64,000 bases of DNA from positions 1 to 64,000 of the forward strand of contig JAWCLO010000002.1 of assembly GCA_038850735.1 (NCBI GenBank), written 5' to 3'. Shown in pieces: positions 51,703-60,714 of the stretch. Position 1 is the first letter of the stretch. Every line of letters starts with the position of its first letter. The notes under the pieces are model-generated. The model did no database searches, had not been told where the DNA came from, and worked only from the letters and a program-made list of their open reading frames with translations. The DNA is from Methanomassiliicoccales archaeon (lineage in GTDB: Archaea; Thermoplasmatota; Thermoplasmata; Methanomassiliicoccales; JACIVX01). The position numbers and the translations under genes are program-made.

Positions 51703-52861
51703 TCCTCCTAAACCTGATGAGCAGTCGACCGTTTCTGAACTCTGCCCTTTCAGCCTCCTTCTTGATAAGCGAATAAGGTAGAGTTATCGAGCGGCGATAT
51801 GCACCAACCTGCACAATTAATGAGTCTTCAGATTTATATAATTCTACTTGTTCTTTTGTCGAAAAGGGCAATTTTAGCGAAAGCGTTTCGACGCCATTGT
51901 CCTCAAAGATCTCCATCGGCTTTTCTTTTGAATATATTATGGTAGGATCAGAGTCATCAAAGAGCATTTTACCAAGCGCATTAAGCGATTCCATGCCAAC
52001 GAGTTCAGTTCGCATTTGAGTAGCTTTAAGTATTTTCAGCGGACTGAAAGCTTCCTCGATCAATTCCATGTAGCAGCGCTGTTCCTCCAGTTTCTCTTTG
52101 AAGTAATCATCGCTACAATCTGGCAGTATCTTATTTACAACTAGACACTCAACTGTCAAATCGTAAAGACAGAGATAGGTGAAGGCCCGCTTCGTTTCAT
52201 TAATAACCATTTTCTCTGGGTTAACAACTAACCTTACTGTGGTGATGTCGGGATTTGTCAAAATTCCTCGTATAGAGTACATTCTAGCCCTGAGTTCATC
52301 GATGTCTTTTAGTACCGCCTCAGACGGCAGTGGAGTTTTCATCACTTTGCCGACGGTGGCCCTTGCAAGCTTCAAAAGATTTCTAAAGACCTTGTACAAC
52401 TTATCAAAGTACCAATTGGATATCTCGGGAAAACTCAATAGTCTCAGGGTATCTGCTGTCGGCGCGGTATCAATAACAACAACATCATAAGCGTCCGTCC
52501 TTTGGAAATCCCACAGATAGAAAAGAGCTGACATCAAATCCATTCCGGGCCATATTGCCATTTCCTGGGCTGCAACGCCTTCGACGCCTACAGCCTCCAA
52601 AAAATCAGAGAGATATTTCTGAATCTCCTTCCAACGGTGCTCAAGCTCATAAAGAACATCCACTTCAATTGCATCAAGATTGCTTTCGATTTTACTGATC
52701 TTACCAGAAAGCTGCATATTAAATGAATCAGAAAGGGAATGAGCGGAATCCGTGCTCATCACGATCGTCTTATATCCATGCCTCGCGGACTTCAGCGCTG
52801 TTGCGGCAGCAACAGACGTTTTACCGACGCCGCCTTTGCCTGTATATATTATTACCCTCAC
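51686..52861 (-). CDS. ArsA/Get3-type ATPase with C-terminal HSP20-like domain
   Basis: 391 aa. P-loop YTGKGGVGKTSVAA (with the deviant signature Lys of the SIMIBI class), switch I MSTDSAHSLSDSF, switch II VVIDTAPTADTLRLLSFPEI and A-loop LVVNKILPD. The last ~75 residues form an HSP20-like domain (LKLPFSTKEQVELYKSEDS, then LIVQVGAYRRSITLPYSLIK) known in ArsA_HSP20 proteins. The family targets tail-anchored proteins or moves metalloids. Archaeal members usually do the former or an unknown task. GTG 52861 is chosen over GTG 52882 because GGAG lies 9 nt before it. A 100-aa gene overlaps the 3' end. Confidence 0.9.
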   Translation of the reverse strand: MRVIIYTGKGGVGKTSVAAATALKSARHGYKTIVMSTDSAHSLSDSFNMQLSGKISKIESNLDAIEVDVLYELEHRWKEIQKYLSDFLEAVGVEGVAAQEMAIWPGMDLMSALFYLWDFQRTDAYDVVVIDTAPTADTLRLLSFPEISNWYFDKLYKVFRNLLKLARATVGKVMKTPLPSEAVLKDIDELRARMYSIRGILTNPDITTVRLVVNPEKMVINETKRAFTYLCLYDLTVECLVVNKILPDCSDDYFKEKLEEQRCYMELIEEAFSPLKILKATQMRTELVGMESLNALGKMLFDDSDPTIIYSKEKPMEIFEDNGVETLSLKLPFSTKEQVELYKSEDSLIVQVGAYRRSITLPYSLIKKEAERAEFRNGRLLIRFRRSEENA

Positions 52862-52882
52862 GCAACCCAACTCCGATGCCAC

Positions 52883-53755
52883 TTCATTATTGAGAAATGT
52901 AGTATTTTCGGTACGTAATCGAAAATGATCATAAATAATAATTGATTTTGAAATGATTCAATACAGAATATATTCGAGTGCCATACCTGGAACCCAATTT
53001 AACCAAATCAAATATGTCATTTTACTTTTCCTTGTAAGAAAACTGAAACATAATATGCCTTATGAAACATCAATAAAAAATACAAATGGAATGCAATAAT
53101 CTGAATGAATGAGCTAGTGGAAATTAGGGCATGCCTGTTCTTAATGAGAGTGGTAACATGTGATATTCCTGCCAAAACTGAGATCATGCAGTCATTGGCG
53201 TTTTGATGATGAAGTTCTTCGAGCTACTATGAATTAGATCTTGTGCCATGCATTCACTTAGCAGAAGAAAATCGGAATATGACAGCCAATTAATGCTAGC
53301 AATTGCTCCAATATCCCCCCCCTCCCTCACCTTCAACGGGCCATGCGAGTTCTGCGGTTCATCTGCGTCGCTCCAAAAAATTATTTTTTCGTCTTCTAAT
53401 CAATTTTGTTTCCCGTCAAATGGTCGGTAAATAATAGCTCCGATTATAATATTGTCGCTGGCTTCAATCAATTCGATTTTAGTTTTCGGCGACGACCAAA
53501 ATAATCTAAAGGTTTTAGACACGACTATGAATATACGAAACAAGTAGATTATGATTTAGAATAAAGCCCAAATGGGCCTTTATTTTTCCTCTCAATTAGA
53601 TCCAGTAGCATGTTGTCGAACATCCTCAGATTGTGAACATCTCTGATGAGGCCTAGAACATTCGTTATAACATTTGATTTAATAGAATCTTGATGATCCA
53701 GCAGTGATCAGTAATGATCATTCGCTACATGTGACACTCGTTTCTCCTTCACTGA
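52883..53755. other. Large gene-poor intergenic region (873 bp)
   Basis: No frame with family features was seen on either strand; a 60-codon plus frame (53248-53430) is not convincing. A palindromic GCCCAAATGGGC hairpin at 53566-53577 is flanked by T-rich runs and may terminate the leftward PhoU-like transcript. A run of eight C lies near 53314-53322. The region is AT rich, and a small structured RNA could be hidden here, but nothing can be supported by eye. Confidence 0.5.
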
Positions 53756-54856
53756 TCAATTCATGGAAGTAGCAGGAAGAGTGGTTTCAACCGTTCTGTT
53801 CAACGTAATTTCAGCAATATTCTGGCAATACTCCATTATTCTTCTAGAGGCGTCAAGCATGAGCCCCAAAACAAGTGTCACTTTAGGGTCCATGCGCTTA
53901 CCAAATAGCGCAAGAGCAATCTTCCTTTCCGAAGCAGCACATTCGTCTAGTTGTGAGAATATCTTGTCTGCCTCGCGATAGTCTCCTATGAACATCGCTT
54001 TTAATGTAAGATCAAACATCTTGTGCATCGAAAAACAAAAACTTGTGATTTGAGAATATATCTCTTTGTCTATATCTATCTCTGAATAAGAGCTCCCCTT
54101 CTTGTCAAACTTCATGACTGATGCGACATTCTTCGCTACATTCAATGCATTATTGGAAATATTCCTGATATCATTAATGACTATACGATATCCAAGAAAC
54201 TCTTTTTTGCTCTTGAATCCCAGATCCTTGTAAGAATTTCGCTCTAAATGGTATTTTAATTGGCGAATAACGTACAGATCCAGTCTTTTTATGTCACTGT
54301 TGAAATTAGTAATATTTTGTATGAAATTAACATTCTCGTTCTTCAGGGAAAGAATCGCCTCTTTATTGGCCTCTAGGGCGAGAATCGCCATTCTTTTAAT
54401 TGCTGCTTCAACAGAGAGGTTTGGATGGTTGACGAGAATTTGGATTATAATTTCACTTTCGCACTCGTCAATAATTTCTGCACCGAGAAGCTCCACTTTT
54501 GTCAATTCATTCACGGATTTGCGATGTTTCTTGAAACATTCTTCATTTTCGAATTTTAGACGTATCATATCTGCACCAACAGCATATAATGAAGTTATTT
54601 TCCGACATAAGGAAGAAGTATCATCTTCGTACCTGACGCGAACGCAGTATTCCTTTGTATTAGCTTTGTTTAAAGATACGCTGTCATCAAATTTTCTAGG
54701 AACAAGAAGGGCAGAGCCATCATCGAGAACATTGAATGTTATTTCGCTTCCCTTTGCAAGCTTCGATTCCAATACCCAGTCCTTTGGCAGGGATACTATA
54801 TATGAGCCCCTTCCAACACATTGAATTCTTCTTGAACCAAGATCCTTCTTATTCAT
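53756..54856 (-). CDS. AbrB-PhoU-type transcriptional/phosphate regulator
   Basis: 366 aa. N-terminal SpoVT/AbrB-like swapped-hairpin DNA-binding domain (RRIQCVGRGSYIVSLPKDW, then LAKGSEITFNVLDDGSALLV) joined to two PhoU-like helical bundles. This AbrB-PhoU combination is an archaeal form of PhoU thought to act as a DNA-binding phosphate-response regulator. ATG 54856 has GGAG 9 nt upstream and is preferred to TTG 54865. The gene is divergent from an orphan gene and the glutamate synthase operon, with ~100 bp between starts, so it could control that operon. This is inference from position. It is AT rich compared with many neighbours. Confidence 0.82.
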   Translation of the reverse strand: MNKKDLGSRRIQCVGRGSYIVSLPKDWVLESKLAKGSEITFNVLDDGSALLVPRKFDDSVSLNKANTKEYCVRVRYEDDTSSLCRKITSLYAVGADMIRLKFENEECFKKHRKSVNELTKVELLGAEIIDECESEIIIQILVNHPNLSVEAAIKRMAILALEANKEAILSLKNENVNFIQNITNFNSDIKRLDLYVIRQLKYHLERNSYKDLGFKSKKEFLGYRIVINDIRNISNNALNVAKNVASVMKFDKKGSSYSEIDIDKEIYSQITSFCFSMHKMFDLTLKAMFIGDYREADKIFSQLDECAASERKIALALFGKRMDPKVTLVLGLMLDASRRIMEYCQNIAEITLNRTVETTLPATSMN

Positions 54857-54923
54857 ATATCGCAACTCCGTTAATACATAATTTATTTATTTCTCTATGG
54901 TTAGGAGGTTATCAATTACGCGA

Positions 54924-54934
54924 ATATAAATACT
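54924..54934 (+). promoter_or_regulatory. Putative TATA box for orphan gene and glutamate synthase operon
   Basis: TATAAATACTT lies ~26-30 bp before ATG 54957. A second TATATAAAA element overlaps the start region (54945-54953). Either may drive the rightward operon. Confidence 0.45.
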
Positions 54935-54956
54935 TTTGATCAAAGATATATAAAAT

Positions 54957-55424
54957 ATGCTAGATTATGTGAAACCTACGGTGCGACAAATGAAAATAGG
55001 AAATATCAAAAATGTAACTATTTGCACGATCAGCAAGGGTCATACAAATTCAATGTCCTGTCTCGATGATGAGGTACCAATAATTACGAATATAAAAAGA
55101 AAAAATTTTAACGATTATTGTGGTAAGAATCAAAATTTGAAGATTCATTCAGGAAAGAGTAAGCTCTTAGATAAGATGAAAACGGAACACAAGACTTACA
55201 ATCTATTTCCATTGTTCAAACTAGATGAAATTGGAAGCACAAATGAATTTACTCCAAATGAAAATAGAATAGCCACAATAAATAATCGATATGCCCATTT
55301 ACTAATCTTCAACAGGAAAAACGGCGAATGGTTCATACATGCTCATTCTATCCATAAGGATCCGAAGATAAGATTGGATATAAACAAAGAACTTATTTTT
55401 CACAATAAGGGAAAATCAAAGTAG
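54957..55424 (+). CDS. Orphan protein (155 aa) heading the glutamate synthase operon, function unknown
   Basis: I do not recognise a family. The protein is rich in Lys, Asn and Ile, has few hydrophobic helices, and is predicted soluble. Motif-like parts are TICTISKGHTNSMSCLDDEV and a C-terminal YAHLLIFNRKNGEWFIHAHS that looks like two beta strands with a His pair. The gene ends 22 bp before the glutamate synthase glutaminase gene, suggesting co-transcription. The start could be ATG 54957 (leaderless, TATA-supported) or ATG 54990 (MKIGNIKN). Its AT-richness relative to neighbours may mean recent acquisition or weak constraint. A regulator or adaptor of glutamate synthase is a guess. Confidence 0.6.
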   Translation: MLDYVKPTVRQMKIGNIKNVTICTISKGHTNSMSCLDDEVPIITNIKRKNFNDYCGKNQNLKIHSGKSKLLDKMKTEHKTYNLFPLFKLDEIGSTNEFTPNENRIATINNRYAHLLIFNRKNGEWFIHAHSIHKDPKIRLDINKELIFHNKGKSK

Positions 55425-55446
55425 GCTTGACTATGAGGTGGTATAG

Positions 55447-56592
55447 ATGAGTGGCAAATTGGATTGTAAAAGACAGTTTCCTGATAAAATAATCAGCTCC
55501 TGTGCATTATTTGGAGTTATCAATCTTGACGAGGAAAGATTTGGCTCAGCAGATCCCGTAAGAGCGATCTCATTGATGCGTGAGCGTGGAAATGGATTAG
55601 GGGCCGGATTTGCAATATATGGCATATATCCAGAATTCAAAAATGATTATGCAATGCATTTGATGTATACAAATTCATATGCAAAAAAGATAACTGAAAA
55701 GTATTTGTCGAAAAATTTCCGAATATTAATGAGCGAGGAAATTCCAATAGAGAATAATCACGCAATTGGCAAAGCTCCTATTTTTTGGAGATACTTTCTT
55801 GAACCAAGCATATTTGCAGATAAATTAGGAAAAATGGGGGAGGATGATTTAGTTGTTGAAGCAGTCATGCGAATAAACGCTCGCATAGATGGTGCATTTG
55901 TGATGTCAAGCGGAAAGAATATGGGAGTATTCAAAGGAATCGGATTTCCTGAAGATATTGCTAGCTTCTTCTGTCTTCATGAATATCGTGGCTACATGTG
56001 GATCTGCCATGCTAGATTTCCAACAAACACGCCAGGGTGGTGGGGAGGAGCTCACCCATTCAGTCTTTTGGATTGGTCTGTAGCTCATAACGGCGAACTC
56101 TCATCATACGGAACAAATCGACGCTATCTAGAGGCACATGGATACAAATGCACTATGCACACTGACACTGAAGTAATCACATACGCGTTTGATCTCCTGA
56201 GCAGAAGAAGTAAACTGCCAATGAGTCTTGTAGCAAGAGTCATGGCACCACCGTATTGGACAGAAATCGATCTAATGGAAACAAGAAAGAGAACGCTGCT
56301 GACCACACTCAGAATTATGTATGCTAGCTTGATGCTAAATGGTCCCTTTTCAATTGTGGTAGGACACCACGGTGAGATGATCGGTCTAACAGATCGGAAG
56401 AAGCTGAGACCATTGGTTGCAGGTAAAAAGGATAATGTCTTTTATGTTTCCACAGAGGAATCTGCGATTCGCCTCATATCTCCTGTACTAGATTCAATCC
56501 AGCGACCATCTGGCGGAGAATTGATTGCCGTGAGATCTAATCGATTGTTTGTTCCAGAGACTTCCTCAATAGAAGGGGCGGTGTTGGTTTAA
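55447..56592 (+). CDS. Glutamate synthase, glutaminase subunit (archaeal GltB1/GlxB type)
   Basis: 381 aa. The class II glutamine amidotransferase domain releases ammonia from glutamine. The catalytic Cys follows an N-terminal leader (SSCALFGVINLDEERFGSAD). CHARFPTNTPGWWGGAHPFS, AHNGELSSYGTNRRYLE, HTDTEVITYAFD and FYVSTEESAIR fit archaeal glutamate-synthase glutaminases. AGGTGG lies 8 nt before the ATG. It is the first of three genes (glutaminase, FMN/Fe-S domain, GXGXG domain) that correspond to one polypeptide in bacterial GltB. A role in a GlxBCD-type or methylamine-linked glutamate synthase is an alternative. Confidence 0.92.
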   Translation: MSGKLDCKRQFPDKIISSCALFGVINLDEERFGSADPVRAISLMRERGNGLGAGFAIYGIYPEFKNDYAMHLMYTNSYAKKITEKYLSKNFRILMSEEIPIENNHAIGKAPIFWRYFLEPSIFADKLGKMGEDDLVVEAVMRINARIDGAFVMSSGKNMGVFKGIGFPEDIASFFCLHEYRGYMWICHARFPTNTPGWWGGAHPFSLLDWSVAHNGELSSYGTNRRYLEAHGYKCTMHTDTEVITYAFDLLSRRSKLPMSLVARVMAPPYWTEIDLMETRKRTLLTTLRIMYASLMLNGPFSIVVGHHGEMIGLTDRKKLRPLVAGKKDNVFYVSTEESAIRLISPVLDSIQRPSGGELIAVRSNRLFVPETSSIEGAVLV

Positions 56593-58104
56593 GTGAAGAG
56601 CCATCTAATCTCGGAGTACTCTATCGAAAGGGATTATTCTAAGTGCACAGATTGTGGAATCTGTATAGGACAATGTTCTTACAATGTGCATTATCGTGAT
56701 GTAAAGGAAAACAAGATCTTGAGTCGTGACGAACATTGTGTTAATTGCCTGCGGTGTGTTGTGTTTTGTCCCGTGAAAGCGATTTCCGTCAGAAATAATC
56801 CAAATGCATACAAAAGCAATTTCCATTGGACTCATGATACAATTATCGACATCAAAAAAAGAGCCGAATCTGGCTGCGTAATTTTGAGTGGTATGGGAAC
56901 TGATAAACCCTATTTAACTTATTGGGATAACATCCTGTTGAATGCATGCCAAGTTACGAATCCCCCAATAGATCCGATAAGAGAGCCGATAGAGATAAGA
57001 ACCTACTTAGGCAGAAAGCCGCAATCAATGGAGTATGAATATGATGGCGGGGAGACATGCTTGGCATCAGGATTTTATCCACAGCTTTGCCTCGAAACGC
57101 CAATTCTGTTCGCTGCTATGTCTTACGGTGCTGTGAATTTGAATGTTCAAGAGACATTGGCAAGAGCTGCTATGGAATGCGGTACATTATTTAATTGCGG
57201 TGAAGGTGGACTCCATCCAAAACTTCACAGATATGGAAAACACGCCGTTGTACAAGTTGCATCCGGGCGCTTTGGTCTTGATTTGAACTACCTTAATATA
57301 GGATCCGCCATCGAAATAAAAATTGGCCAAGGGGCTAAACCTGGAATTGGCGGACACCTACCTGGTGAAAAAGTTACAGAAGATGTCGCAACTGTGAGGA
57401 TGATACCAGCTGGAACAGACGCTATATCACCCGCTCCCCACCACGACATATATTCAATTGAAGACTTAAATCAGCTAATCTGCGCTTTAAGGGAGGCAAC
57501 CGATTATACTAAACCGATAGCCGTAAAAATAGCCGCAGTACATAATTCAGCTGCTATTGCTTGCGGTATTGCGCGTGCTGGAGCCGATATTATTGTCTTG
57601 GATGGTGTGCGCGGTTCAACGGGAGCTGCACCCAAAGTGATAAGAGACAACGTGGGCATCCCCGTTGAACTGGCACTCGCCGCGTCAGATGAGAGACTCA
57701 GGGAAGAGGGAATAAGAGATGAAGTCTCGATCATAGCCGCGGGTGGCATCAGAAGCAGCGGAGATATACTGAAAGCAATCGCCCTTGGTGCAGATGCTGT
57801 CTATATAGGTACGGCAGCACTTGTTGCAATGGGGTGCACCCTCTGCCAAAAATGTAATACCGGGAAATGTCCGTGGGGTATCGCTACTACAAGACCTGAA
57901 CTGGTAGTAAGATTGAATCCAGAAGAGGCAAGTCAAAGGCTCGTCAATCTCATCAATGCATGGAATGCAGAAATAAAAGAATTGTTGGGTGCAATGGGGA
58001 TGGATTCAATTGAGAGTCTTCGTGGTAATCGTGAGCAATTAAGAGGTGTTGGTTTACAGGACCATGAACTTAAGATCCTCGGCATAAGAGCCGCAGGAAA
58101 TTGA
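56593..58104 (+). CDS. Glutamate synthase, FMN/Fe-S synthase subunit (archaeal GltB2/GlxD type)
   Basis: 503 aa. An N-terminal dicluster ferredoxin domain (CTDCGICIGQCSYNV, then CVNCLRCVVFCPVKAI; ~16-60) is followed by the FMN-binding synthase barrel (~110-500): ILFAAMSYGAVNLNVQETLA, AKPGIGGHLPGEKVT, ISPAPHHDIYSIEDL, KIAAVHNSAAIACGIARAGA and LDGVRGSTGAAPKVI, then ADAVYIGTAALVAMGC. A C-rich loop (CTLCQKCNTGKCPWGI) holds the third cluster. It makes two glutamates from 2-oxoglutarate and ammonia. GTG start right after the TAA of the glutaminase; the next subunit follows after 3 bp. Electrons come from ferredoxin or an NAD(P)H subunit not seen here. Confidence 0.93.
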   Translation: MKSHLISEYSIERDYSKCTDCGICIGQCSYNVHYRDVKENKILSRDEHCVNCLRCVVFCPVKAISVRNNPNAYKSNFHWTHDTIIDIKKRAESGCVILSGMGTDKPYLTYWDNILLNACQVTNPPIDPIREPIEIRTYLGRKPQSMEYEYDGGETCLASGFYPQLCLETPILFAAMSYGAVNLNVQETLARAAMECGTLFNCGEGGLHPKLHRYGKHAVVQVASGRFGLDLNYLNIGSAIEIKIGQGAKPGIGGHLPGEKVTEDVATVRMIPAGTDAISPAPHHDIYSIEDLNQLICALREATDYTKPIAVKIAAVHNSAAIACGIARAGADIIVLDGVRGSTGAAPKVIRDNVGIPVELALAASDERLREEGIRDEVSIIAAGGIRSSGDILKAIALGADAVYIGTAALVAMGCTLCQKCNTGKCPWGIATTRPELVVRLNPEEASQRLVNLINAWNAEIKELLGAMGMDSIESLRGNREQLRGVGLQDHELKILGIRAAGN

Positions 58105-58107
58105 TAG

Positions 58108-58911
58108 GTGATTTTGGTGTTCGGAAAGCACAACACAGAAATCGCTTCTGCAGGTAGTGTGCTGAAAATTGATGAAAATTCAGCTAGCATAGACGCAAAT
58201 GGAATGCATTACAGACAGTTGAATGCTCTTCTTAAAGAACTTGAACGTGGCGGAATTGAAGAAATAAAAATCTACAACGTGTACGGCCAGAGATACATCG
58301 GAACAGGACTAAAAGAATCCACTGAGATTAAGATATACGGCATACCAGGGAACGATCTAGGGGCCTTTATGAACGGACCGCGAATACATGTTTACGGCAA
58401 TGCACAAGACGGAAGTGGAAACACGATGGATAATGGACTGATCATTATACACGGAGATGCTGGGGATGTAACTGGTTATTCCATGAGGGGAGGAAAAATA
58501 TTCATAGAGGGCAATGCTGGGTTTCGTACTGGCGTTCATTTGAAACAATATGGTAATAAGAATCCCACGATACTCATAGGTGGATGCGCTGGTGACTTTC
58601 TCGGAGAGTATATGGCCGGAGGAAGAATCATACTTCTGAATATAGGTAAGAGCAATTTCAATGATGTGAAACACATGGGCATAGGCATGCACGGTGGTGA
58701 AATCTTCATCAGAGGTGTCATTAGGCAATCTGGGAATATGGCGGGATGCGTTACTGAAGCTAGTGAATTTGACCTTCGATTGATCGAAGAGCTAGTTAGC
58801 GATTATCTGAAATACTTTGACAAAAGAATATCAGTAGATAAAATAATGAGCGATAGATTTACAAAAATAATTCCTTCTTCTTCAAGACCATTTAGAAGAT
58901 TATATCATTAA
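58108..58911 (+). CDS. Glutamate synthase, GXGXG-domain subunit (archaeal GltB3/GlxC type)
   Basis: 267 aa with the right-handed beta-helix of GXG repeats: YIGTGLKESTEIKIYGIPGN, AQDGSGNTMDNGLIIIHGDA and GYSMRGGKIFIEGNAGFRTG, then GCAGDFLGEYMAGGRIILL. In fused glutamate synthases this domain packs between the glutaminase and FMN parts. It completes the three-gene operon. GTG start at 58108 just after the upstream TGA; a ribosome site is weak (GATAGG). Downstream is a 459-bp gap. The Formylmethanofuran dehydrogenase subunit C family shares the fold, but the operon settles the call. Confidence 0.9.
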   Translation: MILVFGKHNTEIASAGSVLKIDENSASIDANGMHYRQLNALLKELERGGIEEIKIYNVYGQRYIGTGLKESTEIKIYGIPGNDLGAFMNGPRIHVYGNAQDGSGNTMDNGLIIIHGDAGDVTGYSMRGGKIFIEGNAGFRTGVHLKQYGNKNPTILIGGCAGDFLGEYMAGGRIILLNIGKSNFNDVKHMGIGMHGGEIFIRGVIRQSGNMAGCVTEASEFDLRLIEELVSDYLKYFDKRISVDKIMSDRFTKIIPSSSRPFRRLYH

Positions 58912-59370
58912 TTTTGGGCAAATAAATAAAATCGATGATATCCAATAGTACGTAAAAAGCTATCAGCTTGATTATCTTTCGCCACGAAATTCTATTCAAT
59001 CAGTTCATGCTAATAGTTCATGCAAAAATCGATGAATCACACTGTCTCGATATCGTACTACCAGTCGGAGGAAAACAACTTTGGGAATAAGGGTTAGGAT
59101 TAACACAAGAATACACTTATCCTAATGCCTCGAACTTTGCATTCATTGTGCAAAAACCTTCAATTTTCAAGAGTTTCATCATGAATCGTCAATATTGTAA
59201 TCATAATGCGATAAAAGCACTGATCAAACATTTGTGCCACATTCAATCTACGAGATTATGTCCTTTCACGAAAATTTTGTTATCTAAAGCTGCAAGGACT
59301 CTCGGATTTTGGCAAAAATACGACTGATAATTTACTCCTACAGATAGAATCCACAAGTTGAGAAAAGCGG
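58912..59370. other. Intergenic stretch without a supportable gene
   Basis: AT-rich spacer between the glutamate synthase operon and the convergent tRNA-Met. No reading frame with family features, repeat or hairpin of note was found. It contains the 3' ends of both transcripts. Confidence 0.5.
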
Positions 59371-59475
59371 TGCCGGGGACGGGGTTCGAACCCGTGACCT
59401 TCGGATATCCCTGGTGGTCATCACGAAGTAAAGACCCTATGAGTCCGACGCTCCACCAGGCTGAGCCACCCCGGC
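59371..59475 (-). tRNA. tRNA-Met elongator (anticodon CAT) with 31-nt intron
   Basis: Acceptor GCCGGGG/CCCCGGC, D-arm GCTCAGCCTGGTGGAGC, anticodon stem TCGGA/TCCGA. The spliced loop is CTCATAA (CAT), and the T-arm contains GGGTTCGAACCCC. Elongator tRNA-Met of euryarchaea usually begins GCCGGGGTGGC. The intron at 59407-59437 (position 37/38) is inferred from the loop. The central bulge-helix-bulge is less perfect than in the two tRNA-Val genes. The first 39 nt are also the end of the eS1 gene, whose TAG stop spans the exon-intron junction. The Ile2-type (lysidine/agmatidine) alternative is unlikely. Confidence 0.9.
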
Positions 59476-60210
59476 TTTGAGTTCTTTTTCATTCGGTGCC
59501 GAAGCATTATCTGCAGATTGGGGGGTAACATCCGCTGTAGTTTGCTCTGATCCACCAGTTACAGATACATGTGTTTCCGCGGCAGCTTCAGATAGAGCAG
59601 TCTCTGGAATCGGCGTTCCCATTTCAAGAACCTCAGTCCTACGAATCTCCATCCTCTTTATCGGCACTATGATTTTACAAGCTTTGGAGAGCTCTTTCGC
59701 CAAATCTCCCGATATTATGGAGCGAACCAGGTCTGAAATCGTCATTTCTCCTACCAGCTTATTGATGGTATCAGTCATTATCGCCCTAATTGCCGTTTCT
59801 TGAGACGATTGGATTCTCTTTTCCGTAACGCTCATTGGCTTAATACGCACCAAATAACCGTCTTTCGTTCTCGCATCAACAACATGATCCGTCTTGGTTC
59901 TTCGGCGTCTAGTTAATCGGCGCACATAATCACTCGTTAAGTCCTGGCCAACAAATACAGTTTTTGCATCAAAACCATTGATTTCACTTATTCTAAATTT
60001 AAGCTTGACATGCATCTTCGAAAAGTCGCCAGTAAGGTCGTGGACAGTTACCTCTGTGGTTCTGCCCATTAGCAAACTGGGATCCGCCGCAGGAGTTTCA
60101 CCTATTTGCATCTCATTGAACATTTTTGGAGCGTAAATCTTGTACCACTCCTTTGCTTTCCATCGATCCTTAACTTTTCTGGTCGCCGTTTTCGTTTTTT
60201 TCGAGACCAT
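59437..60210 (-). CDS. rps3ae: Small ribosomal subunit protein eS1 (S3Ae)
   Basis: The archaeal/eukaryotic S1-like (S3Ae) protein. Family motifs: DRWKAKEWYKIYAPKMFN, DLTGDFSKMHVKLKFRISE, DYVRRLTRRRRTK and LVRIKPMSVTEKRIQSSQET, plus KRMEIRRTEVLEMG. ATG 60210 is chosen because GGAGG lies 6 nt upstream; ATG 60216 is too close. After residue ~205 comes a ~50-residue Ala/Glu/Thr/Ser-rich tail (PETALSEAAAETHVSV to the end) not seen in most archaeal homologues. Its last 12 residues (AGVAQPGGASDS) and the stop are encoded by the 5' exon of tRNA-Met. The overlap and the tail probably arose by loss of an earlier stop. Confidence 0.95.
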   Translation of the reverse strand: MVSKKTKTATRKVKDRWKAKEWYKIYAPKMFNEMQIGETPAADPSLLMGRTTEVTVHDLTGDFSKMHVKLKFRISEINGFDAKTVFVGQDLTSDYVRRLTRRRRTKTDHVVDARTKDGYLVRIKPMSVTEKRIQSSQETAIRAIMTDTINKLVGEMTISDLVRSIISGDLAKELSKACKIIVPIKRMEIRRTEVLEMGTPIPETALSEAAAETHVSVTGGSEQTTADVTPQSADNASAPNEKELKAGVAQPGGASDS

Positions 60211-60216
60211 TAACAT

Positions 60217-60714
60217 CCTCCGCCTTGGGCAAGTTCCGAAATGAGTCTTTATATTAATAAGTTTGCCAACAGTTTATCCTCTGGTAATTAAGAGAGACAA
60301 TAAAACTTCTCTACATTAATATCTTTCAAGTTAGCGAGGTGTGGCGAATTTAATAAGAAACTACTTTTGTATGCATCCTGCATAAATAATATAATGAGGT
60401 CAAACCGAAATTTTGACAAATTTCAAATGATAAATATTTAACAAATTCAAATAAAGATTGTTATCGCTTAAGATATGTTCATTTCTTATGATCTTTCACT
60501 TTGAGTTTCGATATACGGGAGGTCAACGTATAGTATAAGGGCTGAGAAATATGCCATATTTAAATTAATGAAATTTGAATGCTTTCATCATATATTTCCG
60601 AAATTAGCTAAGAAAAATTCTAAAACCGAATAATTGCAATTATATTTTTGCGAATAACCGAATTATATGAGGCAATTTTTTTTAGAACGATCAGCTATTT
60701 CTCAGCGATCAACT
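60217..60714. other. AT-rich intergenic region between divergent genes
   Basis: Holds the start regions of eS1 (minus) and the LarA-type gene (plus). Many AT-rich elements could be TATA boxes and no single one stands out. A short 5' extension of the LarA frame (ATG 60667) falls here and is considered non-coding. No repeat or RNA gene supported. Confidence 0.5.

Noticed and set aside
53248-53430. A 60-codon plus-strand frame in the large spacer.
   Set aside because: It crosses a poly-C run and has no motif or ribosome site.
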